In this document: positions 26,380 through 35,046 of the stretch, piece by piece
Numbering within the stretch: position 1 is the stretch's first letter
How the letters are laid out: every line of letters begins with the position of its first letter
Assembly (NCBI GenBank): GCA_964385695.1
Contig: CAYLQA010000006.1
Coordinates: 1-64,000 of the forward strand
Direction of reading: 5' to 3'
DNA: 64,000 nt
Origin: CAYLQA01 sp964385695
GTDB lineage: Bacteria > Desulfobacterota > Desulfobulbia > Desulfobulbales > Desulfurivibrionaceae
Notes under the pieces: generated by a model
Seen by the model: only the letters and a program-made list of their open reading frames with translations
The model's database searches: none
What the model was told of the DNA's origin: nothing
Translations under genes and position numbers: made by a program

Positions 26380-26480
26380 GTGTTAGGTGAAAGGTTGATT
26401 GCTTTTCATCACTCTTTTCGTTAGTATTACCAAGCTTCTAATTTAGGAAATCATAACAAGTTGATTTTGTTAAGGAAAAT

Positions 26481-27107
26481 ATGAGCAGGAACGATTCTCA
26501 GTTTGAACAAAGCATTGCCTCATTGGTCGAGGTCACCGATGCATTTTTGCGTGGTGAATACAGCGAGGATCTGCCGGAGGTGGATGCCGAAGGATTACTT
26601 TCCACCCTGGCCCAGAGAATCAACTCCATGCTGATCAACATGAAAAATGTTGAGGTTCCTTTGAGTCATGCCGGGGAGCAGACCCCGAATGTTGTCAGCC
26701 ATGCCCATGATGTTGTTCAACTCATGGAACAATCCACCAACGAGGTTCTGGATAAGGCGGACAGGGTGATCCTGCATGCCGAAGAGATGGAAGGCACTGT
26801 CAGCGATTGTGATCAGTCCTGCAAGGAGCCCCTTACCGAAATGAAGCGGGCCATGTATGACATTATCGCTTCCCAGTCATACCAGGACGCGGCCCGGCAG
26901 AAGATGGACAAGATGATCACCGACCTCAATCAGATTCGTGATTGGCTCATTGAGGTTTTGATGATTCTCAATATCAAGAATGATGGCTCAAGTGAAAACA
27001 TGGCCAAGAAAAAGGAGCTGCTCCGCGAAGTGCATGCATCCTCCAAGGCCTCTCCCACCCTGAAGCAGGATCTGGTCGACGATCTTTTGTCTGAATTTGG
27101 TTTTTGA
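26481..27107 (+). CDS. cheZ: CheZ-like CheY-P phosphatase
   Basis: 208 residues, almost wholly helical. The long-hairpin region contains SQSYQDAARQKM, which corresponds to the CheZ active-site segment with its catalytic Gln next to Asp. The C-terminus QDLVDDLLSEFGF matches the CheY-binding tail of enteric CheZ. It should remove phosphate from a CheY-like receiver. No cheA, cheW or receptor gene lies nearby; candidate targets in the window are the stand-alone receiver at 62113 and the CheY-TPR protein at 1225. Confidence 0.75.
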   Translation: MSRNDSQFEQSIASLVEVTDAFLRGEYSEDLPEVDAEGLLSTLAQRINSMLINMKNVEVPLSHAGEQTPNVVSHAHDVVQLMEQSTNEVLDKADRVILHAEEMEGTVSDCDQSCKEPLTEMKRAMYDIIASQSYQDAARQKMDKMITDLNQIRDWLIEVLMILNIKNDGSSENMAKKKELLREVHASSKASPTLKQDLVDDLLSEFGF

Positions 27108-27111
27108 GTAA

Positions 27112-27133
27112 AACCGCTGAGGCGGTTCAGCCT
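27112..27133. terminator. Small hairpin between convergent cheZ and tsaB
   Basis: AACCGC-TGAG-GCGGTT, 6-bp stem, between two convergent genes whose stops lie 26 nt apart. The T run is short on the plus side, so it is a weak candidate for a shared terminator. Confidence 0.35.
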
Positions 27134-27895
27134 TTATTTTGACTTGCGTCTCTTGGCAGCCGGTTCTTTCTTTTTCTTCTTTTTCCCAAACTCAAGCTCT
27201 GCGTCAGAAGCGCGCACATAGATGGGCACGGCATGGGCCGCTTCCATGAACTCGTTGCTTTGCCATTTGGCAAGGCCCAGCATGCCAATGGCAGCAGCAC
27301 GGACAAAGTTTTGTTCGCTTGGGGCAAAGAGGGCTTTTTCCGCAAGGGACTCTTGCAGCATCTCTTGGTAGAGATCAAGGCCATCGCCGACAAACAGGGT
27401 CGGCTCACTGATTTCTCGGACCAGATCTGCCGGAGCAATGGCCTGGTAGGGGCTTGTTTGCTCAAGCAGGCCGGAGGTGTCTGAGCGGTAGGCAGCAGTG
27501 TAAACCTCTTTTTTCCTGGCATCGATAATGGGGCGGATAGGATGGGGAGAAAAGGGAAACTGTACTGCCAAGCCGTCCAAGGAAGAGACGCCGACAAGGG
27601 GCTTGCCTGATGCAATGCAAAAGCCCTTGACCGTGCTGAGGCCGATACGCAGGCCGGTAAAGCTGCCCGGGCCGAGGCTGATCACAAAACCATCTACATC
27701 ATCTAAAGTTAAGTCGCACTCTTTGAGCAGATAATCAATGGAGTGCAAGAGACGCTTGGAGTGGGTCTTGTGGGAGTTGAGGCTCAACTCGCCGTGGCAA
27801 AGTCCTGGGCGGACCAGGGCAATGCTGCCGCAAACCGTAGAGGTTTCAATGGCAAGCACGAGTGGCCTTGGTGGATCGCTTGGAGACTTGGGCAT
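27134..27895 (-). CDS. tsaB: tRNA threonylcarbamoyladenosine biosynthesis protein TsaB
   Basis: 253 residues. It has the TsaB/YeaZ ASKHA fold with LVLAIETSTVCGSIALV at the N-terminus and SLGPGSFTGLRIGLSTVKGF near residue 75. TsaB partners TsaD and TsaE in making t6A37 of ANN-decoding tRNAs. The C-terminus has an unusual basic tail (FGKKKKKKEPAAKRRKSK). It is the last gene of the rpsB-to-rseP run, starting 5 nt after the rseP stop. Confidence 0.9.
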   Translation of the reverse strand: MPKSPSDPPRPLVLAIETSTVCGSIALVRPGLCHGELSLNSHKTHSKRLLHSIDYLLKECDLTLDDVDGFVISLGPGSFTGLRIGLSTVKGFCIASGKPLVGVSSLDGLAVQFPFSPHPIRPIIDARKKEVYTAAYRSDTSGLLEQTSPYQAIAPADLVREISEPTLFVGDGLDLYQEMLQESLAEKALFAPSEQNFVRAAAIGMLGLAKWQSNEFMEAAHAVPIYVRASDAELEFGKKKKKKEPAAKRRKSK

Positions 27896-27900
27896 GGCGC

Positions 27901-28968
27901 TTACTTTTTGAAAAACATCTGCACGATATCGTTGTAAAAGACAAAGAACATCAACGAGACCAGCAAGAAGAGACCTATCTGTTGAAACATCTCTCTGGTC
28001 TTCATGGAAAGCGGCTTTCTGCGGATTGCTTCCACCGTGAAAAAGACCAGATGCCCGCCATCGAGAATGGGGATGGGGAAGAGGTTCAGTACTCCAAGGT
28101 TCACGCTTAAAAGCCCCATGAAATAGACGAGATTGATCCAGCCCGCCTCCATCTGCTGCCCGGCAATCTGGGCAATACGGATGGGCCCGCCCAGTTCGCT
28201 CATGGGCACCACCTTGTTGATCATCTTGACAACGGTTAAGACGGTCAGGCGGATAAAGCGCCAGGTCTCATTGAGCCCTGCCTTGAAAGAGGTGAGGAGG
28301 GAGACCTTGACGATCTCATTCACCGGCATGATGCCCAAAAGGCGGCGCTCCTCGATGACCTCGCCAAACTCGTTTTTAATGGCATCGATCTTCGGTTTGG
28401 CCGTCAGGGTCAACTCCTCCTTGTCGCGCAGTACCGTCAGGACGATCTCACCTTCAGAGCTTCTGATATATTGCGAAACCTGGGTCCATTCCATGGTGGC
28501 CTTGTCATTGATGGTCAGGATAACATCGCCCACCTTGAGTCCGGCCTGGGCCGCCGGTGAATCCTTACCTATATGGCCAACCTCCGAGGTGTTTGAGGCT
28601 TGGGGCATGCCCAGGCTGGCAAAGATAAGAAAGAAAAGCAGCACGGCAAAGAGCAGATTAAAGAGCGGGCCGCCTGCCACAATAATAAAGCGTTGCCATA
28701 CCGGCTTATGGGTAAAGGAACAGTACTGCTCCGGCTCTTCCACTTCATCGAGCGGGCTCTCCCCGAACATTTTGACGTAGCCGCCTAAGGGAAAGGCGCT
28801 GACCAGGTATTCGGTGTCACCTTTTTGGAAACCAACCACCTTTGGGCCGAATCCCAAAGAAAACTTGAGCACGCGCACGCCAAAGAGTTTGGCAAAGAGA
28901 AAATGGCCGAATTCGTGGACAAAGATCAACAGGCCAAGGACGATAACAAAGGAGATAACAGAGTTCAT
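27901..28968 (-). CDS. rseP: RIP zinc metalloprotease RseP
   Basis: 355 residues, site-2 protease family. The HExxH motif lies in the first membrane helix (FVHEFGHFLFAKL, near residue 17). A single PDZ domain (about 120-200; SPAAQAGLKVGDVILTIN) and the third zinc ligand motif NLFPIPILDGGHL near residue 310 follow. It cleaves membrane-embedded anti-sigma factors and signal peptide remnants. One PDZ domain instead of the two in E. coli is normal for many lineages. It starts 7 nt after the dxr stop. Confidence 0.92.
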   Translation of the reverse strand: MNSVISFVIVLGLLIFVHEFGHFLFAKLFGVRVLKFSLGFGPKVVGFQKGDTEYLVSAFPLGGYVKMFGESPLDEVEEPEQYCSFTHKPVWQRFIIVAGGPLFNLLFAVLLFFLIFASLGMPQASNTSEVGHIGKDSPAAQAGLKVGDVILTINDKATMEWTQVSQYIRSSEGEIVLTVLRDKEELTLTAKPKIDAIKNEFGEVIEERRLLGIMPVNEIVKVSLLTSFKAGLNETWRFIRLTVLTVVKMINKVVPMSELGGPIRIAQIAGQQMEAGWINLVYFMGLLSVNLGVLNLFPIPILDGGHLVFFTVEAIRRKPLSMKTREMFQQIGLFLLVSLMFFVFYNDIVQMFFKK

Positions 28969-28974
28969 AATAGA

Positions 28975-30210
28975 CTAAAGAGCAGAGGTGATTCCCGGCG
29001 GCAGGTCAGGTGCATCGACCTCTTCACCGAGTCGTTGTTGGGCATTAATCTTAAAGGCCTCAATGACCGATTCCGCCTGCATGCGGGCCGCTAAGTCAGC
29101 GTCCAGTACGGCATTGATGCTGTTCGCCTCTTCCCGGTCTAAACGGCTCACCGTTTCGGCAACCGCCAGGGTGATTTCCGGAAAGCGGATCTGCTTGTTT
29201 AAAAAGGCATCCACTGCCACCTCGTTGGCTGCATTCAGCACTGCCGGCAGGGTGCCGCCTTTTTTACAGACCTGGTAGGCGAGCTTGAGGGCAGGGAATT
29301 TTTCAAAATCCGGCCTGGAAAAACTGAGATCATTGGACTTGTGCAGATCAAGGGGCGGCAGGTCCAGGCGTAACCGGTCGGGATAAGAAAGGGCATAGCC
29401 GATGGGGATGCGCATATCCGGCACACCCATCTGCGAGATCACTGATCCGTCAACATACTGGACCATAGAATGGACAATACTCTGAGGGTGGATCAGTACC
29501 TCGATTTCTTCAACCTCGATATCAAAGAGCCAGCGTGCCTCGATGACCTCAAGTCCTTTGTTCATCAAGGTGGCCGAGTCAATGGAAATCTTCTTGCCCA
29601 TATCCCAGTTGGGATGGTTCAAGGCATCCTCCGGGGTGACATCCCAGAGCTCGCGGATGTTCTTTTCCCGGAAAGGGCCGCCCGAGGCAGTGAGGATGAG
29701 TTTGCGCACATCAGCGCGGCGGCCGGCCTCTAAGGATTGGAAGATGGCATTATGCTCGCTGTCAATGGGCAGCATGTTGACCCCGAAGCGGCGTACCGCT
29801 TCCATGATCAGATCCCCGGCCATAACCAGGGTCTCCTTGTTGGCCAGAGCGATATCCTTGCCGCACTCTATGGCAGCAAGGGTCGGGGTAAGGCCTGCTG
29901 CCCCGACAATTGAGGAGACAACGGTGTCAGCCTCGGCCAAGGTGGCAACCTGGACATTGCCCTCCTTACCCACTTTGATTTTGTCCGCCCACTCGGCTGG
30001 CAGGCTCTGAATAAGATCTCCGGCCGCTGTTTCGTCGGCAAGACTCACCAACTGTGGATTAAAGGCCTCTATCTGCTCGCGAAGCAAGGCTGCGTTTCTG
30101 CCTGCTGCCAGACCGACAATCTTGTAGCGTCCGGGAAATTGGCGCACCACATCCAAAACATTGCGTCCAATGGAGCCGGTTGAGCCGAGCAGGGATATAT
30201 TTTTTTGCAT
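28975..30210 (-). CDS. dxr: 1-deoxy-D-xylulose 5-phosphate reductoisomerase
   Basis: 411 residues. The N-terminal NADPH site SLLGSTGSIGRNVLDVV, the catalytic-region motifs ASGGPFRE and WDMGKKISIDSATLMNKGLE, and the family C-terminal helical domain are all present. It makes 2-C-methyl-D-erythritol 4-phosphate, the committed step of the MEP isoprenoid pathway. It sits between cdsA and rseP as in many Proteobacteria. Confidence 0.95.
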   Translation of the reverse strand: MQKNISLLGSTGSIGRNVLDVVRQFPGRYKIVGLAAGRNAALLREQIEAFNPQLVSLADETAAGDLIQSLPAEWADKIKVGKEGNVQVATLAEADTVVSSIVGAAGLTPTLAAIECGKDIALANKETLVMAGDLIMEAVRRFGVNMLPIDSEHNAIFQSLEAGRRADVRKLILTASGGPFREKNIRELWDVTPEDALNHPNWDMGKKISIDSATLMNKGLEVIEARWLFDIEVEEIEVLIHPQSIVHSMVQYVDGSVISQMGVPDMRIPIGYALSYPDRLRLDLPPLDLHKSNDLSFSRPDFEKFPALKLAYQVCKKGGTLPAVLNAANEVAVDAFLNKQIRFPEITLAVAETVSRLDREEANSINAVLDADLAARMQAESVIEAFKINAQQRLGEEVDAPDLPPGITSAL

Positions 30211-30247
30211 ATGGTTTTCTCTAAGAGGAATTGTCTACCCTAAGAAC

Positions 30248-31048
30248 TTAACTGATCATGGCGTAAAAATGAAGAAGGTAATAGAGCAGTGGAGCGGTGA
30301 GCAGCAATGAGTCGATGCGGTCCAGCACGCCGCCATGGCCGGGAAGTATACTGCCTGAGTCCTTGACCTTAAAGCTGCGCTTGAGAATGGACTCGGTCAG
30401 GTCGCCGAGTACGCCGACACAGCTGAGCAATACGGTTGCCGGCAGCAACAGGGACAGGGGCAGGTCCGGCAGAAAGTAATGGCGCACTATCAGTGCCGCA
30501 ATCACACTGCCGAGCAGGCCGCCTAAGAATCCCTCCACCGTTTTGCCCGGGCTGATGGCAGGGCAGAGCTTGGTGCGACCGAACAGGGTGCCGGTATAAA
30601 AGGCAGCGGTATCAGCGCCGGCCGTAATTGCCGTCAGCAGCAAGAGCCAATAGCTTCCATGGGGCATGGAGCGGAGTAAAATGATATGGCCGGCCAGAAA
30701 GCTGACATACATCAGACCGAAACCGCCGTATCCTAACAGGGTGAACGGTTTTTTGAATTTAGCAGAGGAAAAGATCAGCAGCAGGGTCATGAGAAGCAGG
30801 GAGATAAAGAGCCCGCCTGCCATGGTTTCAACGGTTGTTTGGTAGGTGGCCAGGATTGGTAAAAGGCCGATACAAACCAAAAGGGGGCGGAAGCCGCGCT
30901 GATCCTCTGCAAGAATGATGCTGAAATATTCCCACAGGGCAACTGCGCCCACGCCGGAGAGAACGAGCCAGAAAAGAGAGAACGGTCCTTTAAGGAGCAG
31001 GAAAAGCCAGCCAATAACTGCAATCAGTCCGGTGACAAGTCGCTTCAT
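30248..31048 (-). CDS. cdsA: Phosphatidate cytidylyltransferase
   Basis: 266 residues with about eight membrane helices. The C-terminal family signature SFKVKDSGSILPGHGGVLDRIDSL is near residue 225. It makes CDP-diacylglycerol from phosphatidic acid and CTP for phospholipid synthesis. It follows uppS after 50 nt in the conserved order uppS-cdsA-dxr. Confidence 0.93.
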   Translation of the reverse strand: MKRLVTGLIAVIGWLFLLLKGPFSLFWLVLSGVGAVALWEYFSIILAEDQRGFRPLLVCIGLLPILATYQTTVETMAGGLFISLLLMTLLLIFSSAKFKKPFTLLGYGGFGLMYVSFLAGHIILLRSMPHGSYWLLLLTAITAGADTAAFYTGTLFGRTKLCPAISPGKTVEGFLGGLLGSVIAALIVRHYFLPDLPLSLLLPATVLLSCVGVLGDLTESILKRSFKVKDSGSILPGHGGVLDRIDSLLLTAPLLYYLLHFYAMIS

Positions 31049-31098
31049 AGGGTTCCTAGCGGCGCTCGGTAATCAGCTGAAAAAGGCGCCGGTTCATA

Positions 31099-31842
31099 TT
31101 ATTTGCTTACCTGATCACCGGTTTTGCCAAACCGGCGTTGCCGTTGTTGATAATCACCGATAGCTGCTACAAGTTCACCGGCACGAAAATCCGGCCACAG
31201 GATGTCGCTAAAGTAGAGCTCGGCATACGAGGCCTGCCAGAGAAGAAAATTGCTCAACCGGTGTTCGCCGCCGGTGCGGATCAAAAGATCCGGGTCTACC
31301 AGGCCAGCGGTGTAAAGATGGTCGGAGATGCTTGCCTCATCAATCTTATCAGGAGAAAGGGCGCCATCCTGACATTGTTTGGCCAAGGTGCGCATTGCAT
31401 GTACCAACTCATTCTTGCCGCCATAGCTTAAGGCCAGATTCAGAATCAGGCCGTCGTTGTCAGCGGTTTCGCTGATGACCTTTTTTAAAACCTTTCTGGC
31501 CTCATCGGGAATGCGCTCGATCTCGCCTATGCAGCGCAGGCTGACCCCATTTTTGACCATGGCGCTCAGCTCGCTTTCAAGATAATTTTTCAGCAGCCCC
31601 ATCAGGGTCTGGACCTCGAGAGCAGGGCGATTCCAGTTTTCCGTGGAAAAGGCATAAAGGGTTAGGATCTTTATGCCCATTTCCCTGCAGGTCGTAACAA
31701 TGGCCTGCACGGATTCAACGCCAACCTTATGCCCCATGATTCGGGGTTTGCCGCGTTGCTGTGCCCAGCGGCCATTGCCATCCATTATAATGGCTATATG
31801 CCGGGGCAGGTTATCTTTATCAAGTTTGGAAAAATCGGTCAT
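31099..31842 (-). CDS. uppS: Isoprenyl (undecaprenyl) diphosphate synthase
   Basis: 247 residues. HIAIIMDGNGRWAQQRG (near residue 15) and the C-terminal DLLIRTGGEHRLSNFLLWQ and ELYFSDILWPDF blocks are diagnostic of cis-prenyltransferases. It supplies the undecaprenyl carrier for peptidoglycan and LPS. The ATG at 31842 is preferred over an in-frame TTG two codons earlier. Confidence 0.95.
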   Translation of the reverse strand: MTDFSKLDKDNLPRHIAIIMDGNGRWAQQRGKPRIMGHKVGVESVQAIVTTCREMGIKILTLYAFSTENWNRPALEVQTLMGLLKNYLESELSAMVKNGVSLRCIGEIERIPDEARKVLKKVISETADNDGLILNLALSYGGKNELVHAMRTLAKQCQDGALSPDKIDEASISDHLYTAGLVDPDLLIRTGGEHRLSNFLLWQASYAELYFSDILWPDFRAGELVAAIGDYQQRQRRFGKTGDQVSK

Positions 31843-31866
31843 CGTCAATGCGCAGCAGCAAAAGCT

Positions 31867-32421
31867 CTATACTTCCATGACCTCTTTTTCTTTGTCGGCC
31901 AAGGTATCGTCCACCTGCTTAACGTAATCGTCAGTGACCTTTTGCGCCTCGTCCTGAAGCTTGAAAAAGTCATCTTCCGGTAGCTCTTTGTTGTTCTTCT
32001 GCTTCTTCATGGTGTCGATGGCATCGCGTCGGGCATTGCGGATCGCAACCCGGTAATCCTCAGCCGTCTTTTTCACCTGCTTGACCAAATCCTTGCGTCG
32101 TTCCTCGGTGAGCTGGGGGATGGAGATGCGGATGAGTTTGCCGTCGTTCACCGGGTTCAGGCCCAGGTCAGAGGAAAAGATCGCCTTTTCAATGGCGGAA
32201 AGCAGCTGCAGGTCCCAAGGCTGGATGGCAATCATCCGGCTTTCCGGAATGGTCAGGGTGCCCACCTGATTCAGTGGCATGGGGGAGCCGTAGGCATCGA
32301 CCTTGATCCCGTCCAGCAGTGAGAGCGATGCCCTGCCGGTGCGGATTTTGGAAAGATCTTTTTTGTAAGCCTCCAGGCTTGCCTCCATCTTCAAGGACAT
32401 GGAATCGATTACTTCACTCAT
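31867..32421 (-). CDS. frr: Ribosome recycling factor
   Basis: 184 residues, the usual family length. Family blocks include LSKIRTGRASLSLLDGIKVD, YGSPMPLNQVGTLTIPE and the C-terminal coiled coil. Together with EF-G it splits post-termination ribosomes. The ATG at 32421 overlaps the pyrH stop by one base (TAATG) and has GGGAGAAG upstream, which excludes the longer frame from 32463. Confidence 0.96.
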   Translation of the reverse strand: MSEVIDSMSLKMEASLEAYKKDLSKIRTGRASLSLLDGIKVDAYGSPMPLNQVGTLTIPESRMIAIQPWDLQLLSAIEKAIFSSDLGLNPVNDGKLIRISIPQLTEERRKDLVKQVKKTAEDYRVAIRNARRDAIDTMKKQKNNKELPEDDFFKLQDEAQKVTDDYVKQVDDTLADKEKEVMEV

Positions 32422-33143
32422 TATTCTTCTCCCTTTATCAGCGTGCCGATGTTTTCGCCGCAAATGGCTTTTTTCATGTTGCCGGGGATATTCATATCAC
32501 AGACCATTATGGCCTTGTTGTTGTCCATTGCAAGTGAAATAGCTGCTGCATCCATGACTTTGAGTCGACGCTGTAGGACCTCATGAAAACTCAGGGTATC
32601 GAATTTAACAGCATCATCATGCTTGAGCGGGTCTTTGTCGTATACGCCGTCGACCCGAGTTGCCTTACAGACCAGGTCTGCATCGATCTCAAGGGCGCGA
32701 AGCACGGCAGCGGTGTCTGTGGTGAAATACGGATTGGCCGTGCCGGCGGCAAAGATGACAACACGGTTCTTTCTTAAGTGGTGCATGGCCTTCTGCCTGG
32801 AGTAAGCCTCGCAGACCGTGAGCATGGGAATGGCGGACAAGACCCGGGTGGAGATACCCTTTTGTTGCAAGGCGTCCTGCATGGCCAAGGCATTCATCAC
32901 CGTGGCCAGCATGCCCATATTGTCGGCCGAGGTGCGTTCCATACCCTCAGAGGCACCGGACACTCCGCGAAAGATGTTACCGGCCCCGATAACCAGGCTG
33001 GTCTGCACCTTGAGATCGGTAAGGCTGTGGATCTCATCGGCCACATAGTTCAGCACCTTGGTGCTGATACCAAAAGCGGCGTCACCCATGAGGGCTTCGC
33101 CGCTTAACTTCAAAAGAACTCGATTGTATGTTGCCTGTGTCAC
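32421..33143 (-). CDS. pyrH: Uridylate kinase
   Basis: 240 residues of the amino-acid-kinase fold: NRVLLKLSGEALMG at the N-terminus, VIGAGNIFRGV near residue 50 and FAAGTANPYFTTDTAA near 130. It phosphorylates UMP to UDP. The start is GTG at 33143. Order tsf-pyrH-frr is conserved. Confidence 0.95.
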   Translation of the reverse strand: MTQATYNRVLLKLSGEALMGDAAFGISTKVLNYVADEIHSLTDLKVQTSLVIGAGNIFRGVSGASEGMERTSADNMGMLATVMNALAMQDALQQKGISTRVLSAIPMLTVCEAYSRQKAMHHLRKNRVVIFAAGTANPYFTTDTAAVLRALEIDADLVCKATRVDGVYDKDPLKHDDAVKFDTLSFHEVLQRRLKVMDAAAISLAMDNNKAIMVCDMNIPGNMKKAICGENIGTLIKGEE

Positions 33144-33234
33144 GTAATTATCCGTTTGTAGGTTGTTGCTTGTGCTTACTCTCCAAAATACTTCCCCAAA
33201 AAGTAAAAACGTGCAGGGTGGGGCAGATGCAAGG

Positions 33235-33277
33235 AAAAGGGGAGTGAGCTATACGTATGTATGCGAACTCCCCTCTG
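33235..33277 (-). terminator. Possible terminator or attenuator between tsf and pyrH
   Basis: On the minus strand AGGGGAGT pairs with ACTCCCCT around an inner GCATAC/GTAT pairing, followed by TTTTCC. It lies about 35 nt beyond the tsf stop and about 90 nt before pyrH, so it could lower read-through into the pyrH run. Confidence 0.4.
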
Positions 33278-33309
33278 ACGCGGCAGATGCCGTGCCATGC
33301 ATGTTTTTA

Positions 33310-33903
33310 CTAAGCGCCGATTTGGAAACGGACAAAGCGCTTGACCGAGATATTCTCTCCCAGAGTGGCAATGAGTTCGTTCAGCAGATCCTGGATGGTC
33401 TTGTCCGGATCCTTAACGTATTGCTGCTCCATCAGACAACTCTCAGCGAAATAACGATCCATCTTACCGGTGATGATCTTGTCGACGATGTTCTCGGGCT
33501 TGCCGGAGTCCAAGGCCTGCTGACGGAAGATCTCGCGCTCGCGATCGGCCAGCTCAGCGGGAACCTCTTCGCGCTTGATGGCAACCGGGTTTACCGCGGC
33601 TACATGCATGGCAACGTTCTTGGCAAATTCTTTAAAGCCATCGCTCTTGGCAACAAAGTCGGTCTCGGAACCAACCTCAACCATGGCGGCCAGTTTGCCG
33701 TTGGCGTGGATGTAAGTCTCGATAACACCCTCGCTGGTGGCACGGTCGGCACGCTTTGCTGCAACAGCCAGACCTTTCTGACGCAGGAAGTCAACAGCCT
33801 TTTCCATGTCGCCATCGTTCTCGGAGAGGGCCTTTTTGCAATCCATCATACCCGCGTTGGTTTTGTCGCGGAGCTCTTTCACCATTTTGCTTGTAATCTG
33901 CAC
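33310..33903 (-). CDS. tsf: Elongation factor Ts, short form
   Basis: 197 residues. VKELRDKTNAGMMDCKKALSE and the TDFVAKSDGFKEFAKNVAMH block are diagnostic. This is the short form (about 200 residues) found in many bacteria, lacking most of the second core subdomain of E. coli EF-Ts (283). It exchanges GDP for GTP on EF-Tu. Start GTG at 33903 with AAGGAA upstream. Confidence 0.94.
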   Translation of the reverse strand: MQITSKMVKELRDKTNAGMMDCKKALSENDGDMEKAVDFLRQKGLAVAAKRADRATSEGVIETYIHANGKLAAMVEVGSETDFVAKSDGFKEFAKNVAMHVAAVNPVAIKREEVPAELADREREIFRQQALDSGKPENIVDKIITGKMDRYFAESCLMEQQYVKDPDKTIQDLLNELIATLGENISVKRFVRFQIGA

Positions 33904-33949
33904 AGCGTTATTCCTTATATTTTATTGTTTTCTTTACTTGTAAAGGAAA

Positions 33950-33977
33950 CCCCGGCACAGGTAAACCCATGCCGGGG
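33950..33977. promoter_or_regulatory. Hairpin in the rpsB-tsf spacer
   Basis: CCCCGGCA/TGCCGGGG, 8-bp perfect stem with a 12-nt loop, between the rpsB stop and the tsf start. On the minus strand it is followed by TTTCC only. It is probably an attenuator or processing site and not a full stop. Confidence 0.5.
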
Positions 33978-34005
33978 AACTTATCAGCAACTATTAATAA
34001 CAGGC

Positions 34006-34755
34006 TTATTCTTGAGCAGCTTCGGGAGCGGCCTCTTCGCCTTTGTCGGTCTCAGCCTGCTTGGTCTCGGTCAGTTTTTCTGTACCGCTGGCAACAGCCT
34101 CGGCCAGCTTGGAGGCGATCAGCTTGATGGAGCGGATTGCATCATCGTTACCGGGAATGATGTAGTCGATGCCGTCCGGGTCGCAGTTGGTATCAGCCAT
34201 GGCCACAACAGGAATGTTCAGGCGGTTGGCCTCTTCGATTGCGATCTTCTCACGCTTGGGATCAACAATAAAGACGGCTGCGGGCAGCCCCTTCATGTTT
34301 TTGATTCCGCCGAGGTTTTTGTCCAGTTTGACAGTGGTCTTCTGGATCTGCAGGGCCTCTTTTTTCTTGTAACGGCTGATGGAACCGTCTTCGATCATGG
34401 CCTCGTATTTTTTCAGGCGATCAACACTGTGTTTGATGGTCTGGAAGTTGGTCAGCATACCACCGAGCCAGCGGTTGTTGATGAAGAACATGCCGCAACG
34501 CTCAGCTTCTTCTTTAATGATATCCTGGGCCTGGCGCTTGGTGCCGACAAAGAGGATGGATCCGCCCTTGGCAGTGGTGTTGGCGATGAACTCGTACGCC
34601 TTGTTGAACAGGGGCAGAGTCTTGTCCAGGTTGATGATGTAGATCTTGTTGCGGGCGCCAAAGATATACGGTTTCATCTTCGGGTTCCAGCGGCGGGTCT
34701 GGTGACCGAAGTGCATACCGGCCTCCAACATCTCTTTCATTGTAATGTAAGCCAT
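34006..34755 (-). CDS. rpsB: 30S ribosomal protein S2
   Basis: 249 residues. MAYITMKEMLEAGMHFGHQT at the start and FVGTKRQAQDIIKEEAERCG, RWLGGMLTNFQT and AVFIVDPKREKIAIEEANRL are diagnostic. The ATG at 34755 with AAGGAG 8 nt upstream is the true start; the open frame runs 138 nt further up by chance. The C-terminus has an acidic, Ala/Glu-rich tail. Confidence 0.97.
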   Translation of the reverse strand: MAYITMKEMLEAGMHFGHQTRRWNPKMKPYIFGARNKIYIINLDKTLPLFNKAYEFIANTTAKGGSILFVGTKRQAQDIIKEEAERCGMFFINNRWLGGMLTNFQTIKHSVDRLKKYEAMIEDGSISRYKKKEALQIQKTTVKLDKNLGGIKNMKGLPAAVFIVDPKREKIAIEEANRLNIPVVAMADTNCDPDGIDYIIPGNDDAIRSIKLIASKLAEAVASGTEKLTETKQAETDKGEEAAPEAAQE

Positions 34756-34962
34756 TTTAAAACTCCTTGATTTTGGTTTGGCTTCCACCCCATCGCTCCA
34801 ACCCGCATGCGGGCACCAGTGGAACTTTAACAGGGGTGTGTAAAGTGGTTGTTTGAACCCGACTTTATTACCACCAACGCCGTTGTTTTGCAAGGGCTTT
34901 TAGGGGGTCGAATTGCAGGAATCGGCAAGATCTGGATAATATTGCCCGGCTTTGTTGGGTGA

Positions 34963-34991
34963 ATTATAAAAAACTTGACGTTATCGAGCAA
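34963..34991 (-). promoter_or_regulatory. Candidate sigma-70 promoter for rpsB
   Basis: On the minus strand TTGCTC (34986-34991), 17 nt spacer, perfect TATAAT (34963-34968). Transcription would start about 200 nt before rpsB, leaving a long leader that could carry S2 autoregulation. Confidence 0.5.
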
Positions 34992-35046
34992 AAAAAGCAA
35001 AGTGCGGGCTCGAATTTTTCACCTAAATTATTGATCTTACAAGGCC

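Noticed and set aside
33163..34770. Open frame of 535 codons on the plus strand
   Set aside because: It lies wholly antisense to tsf and rpsB and arises from the codon bias of those highly expressed genes; no ribosome binding site or family motif.
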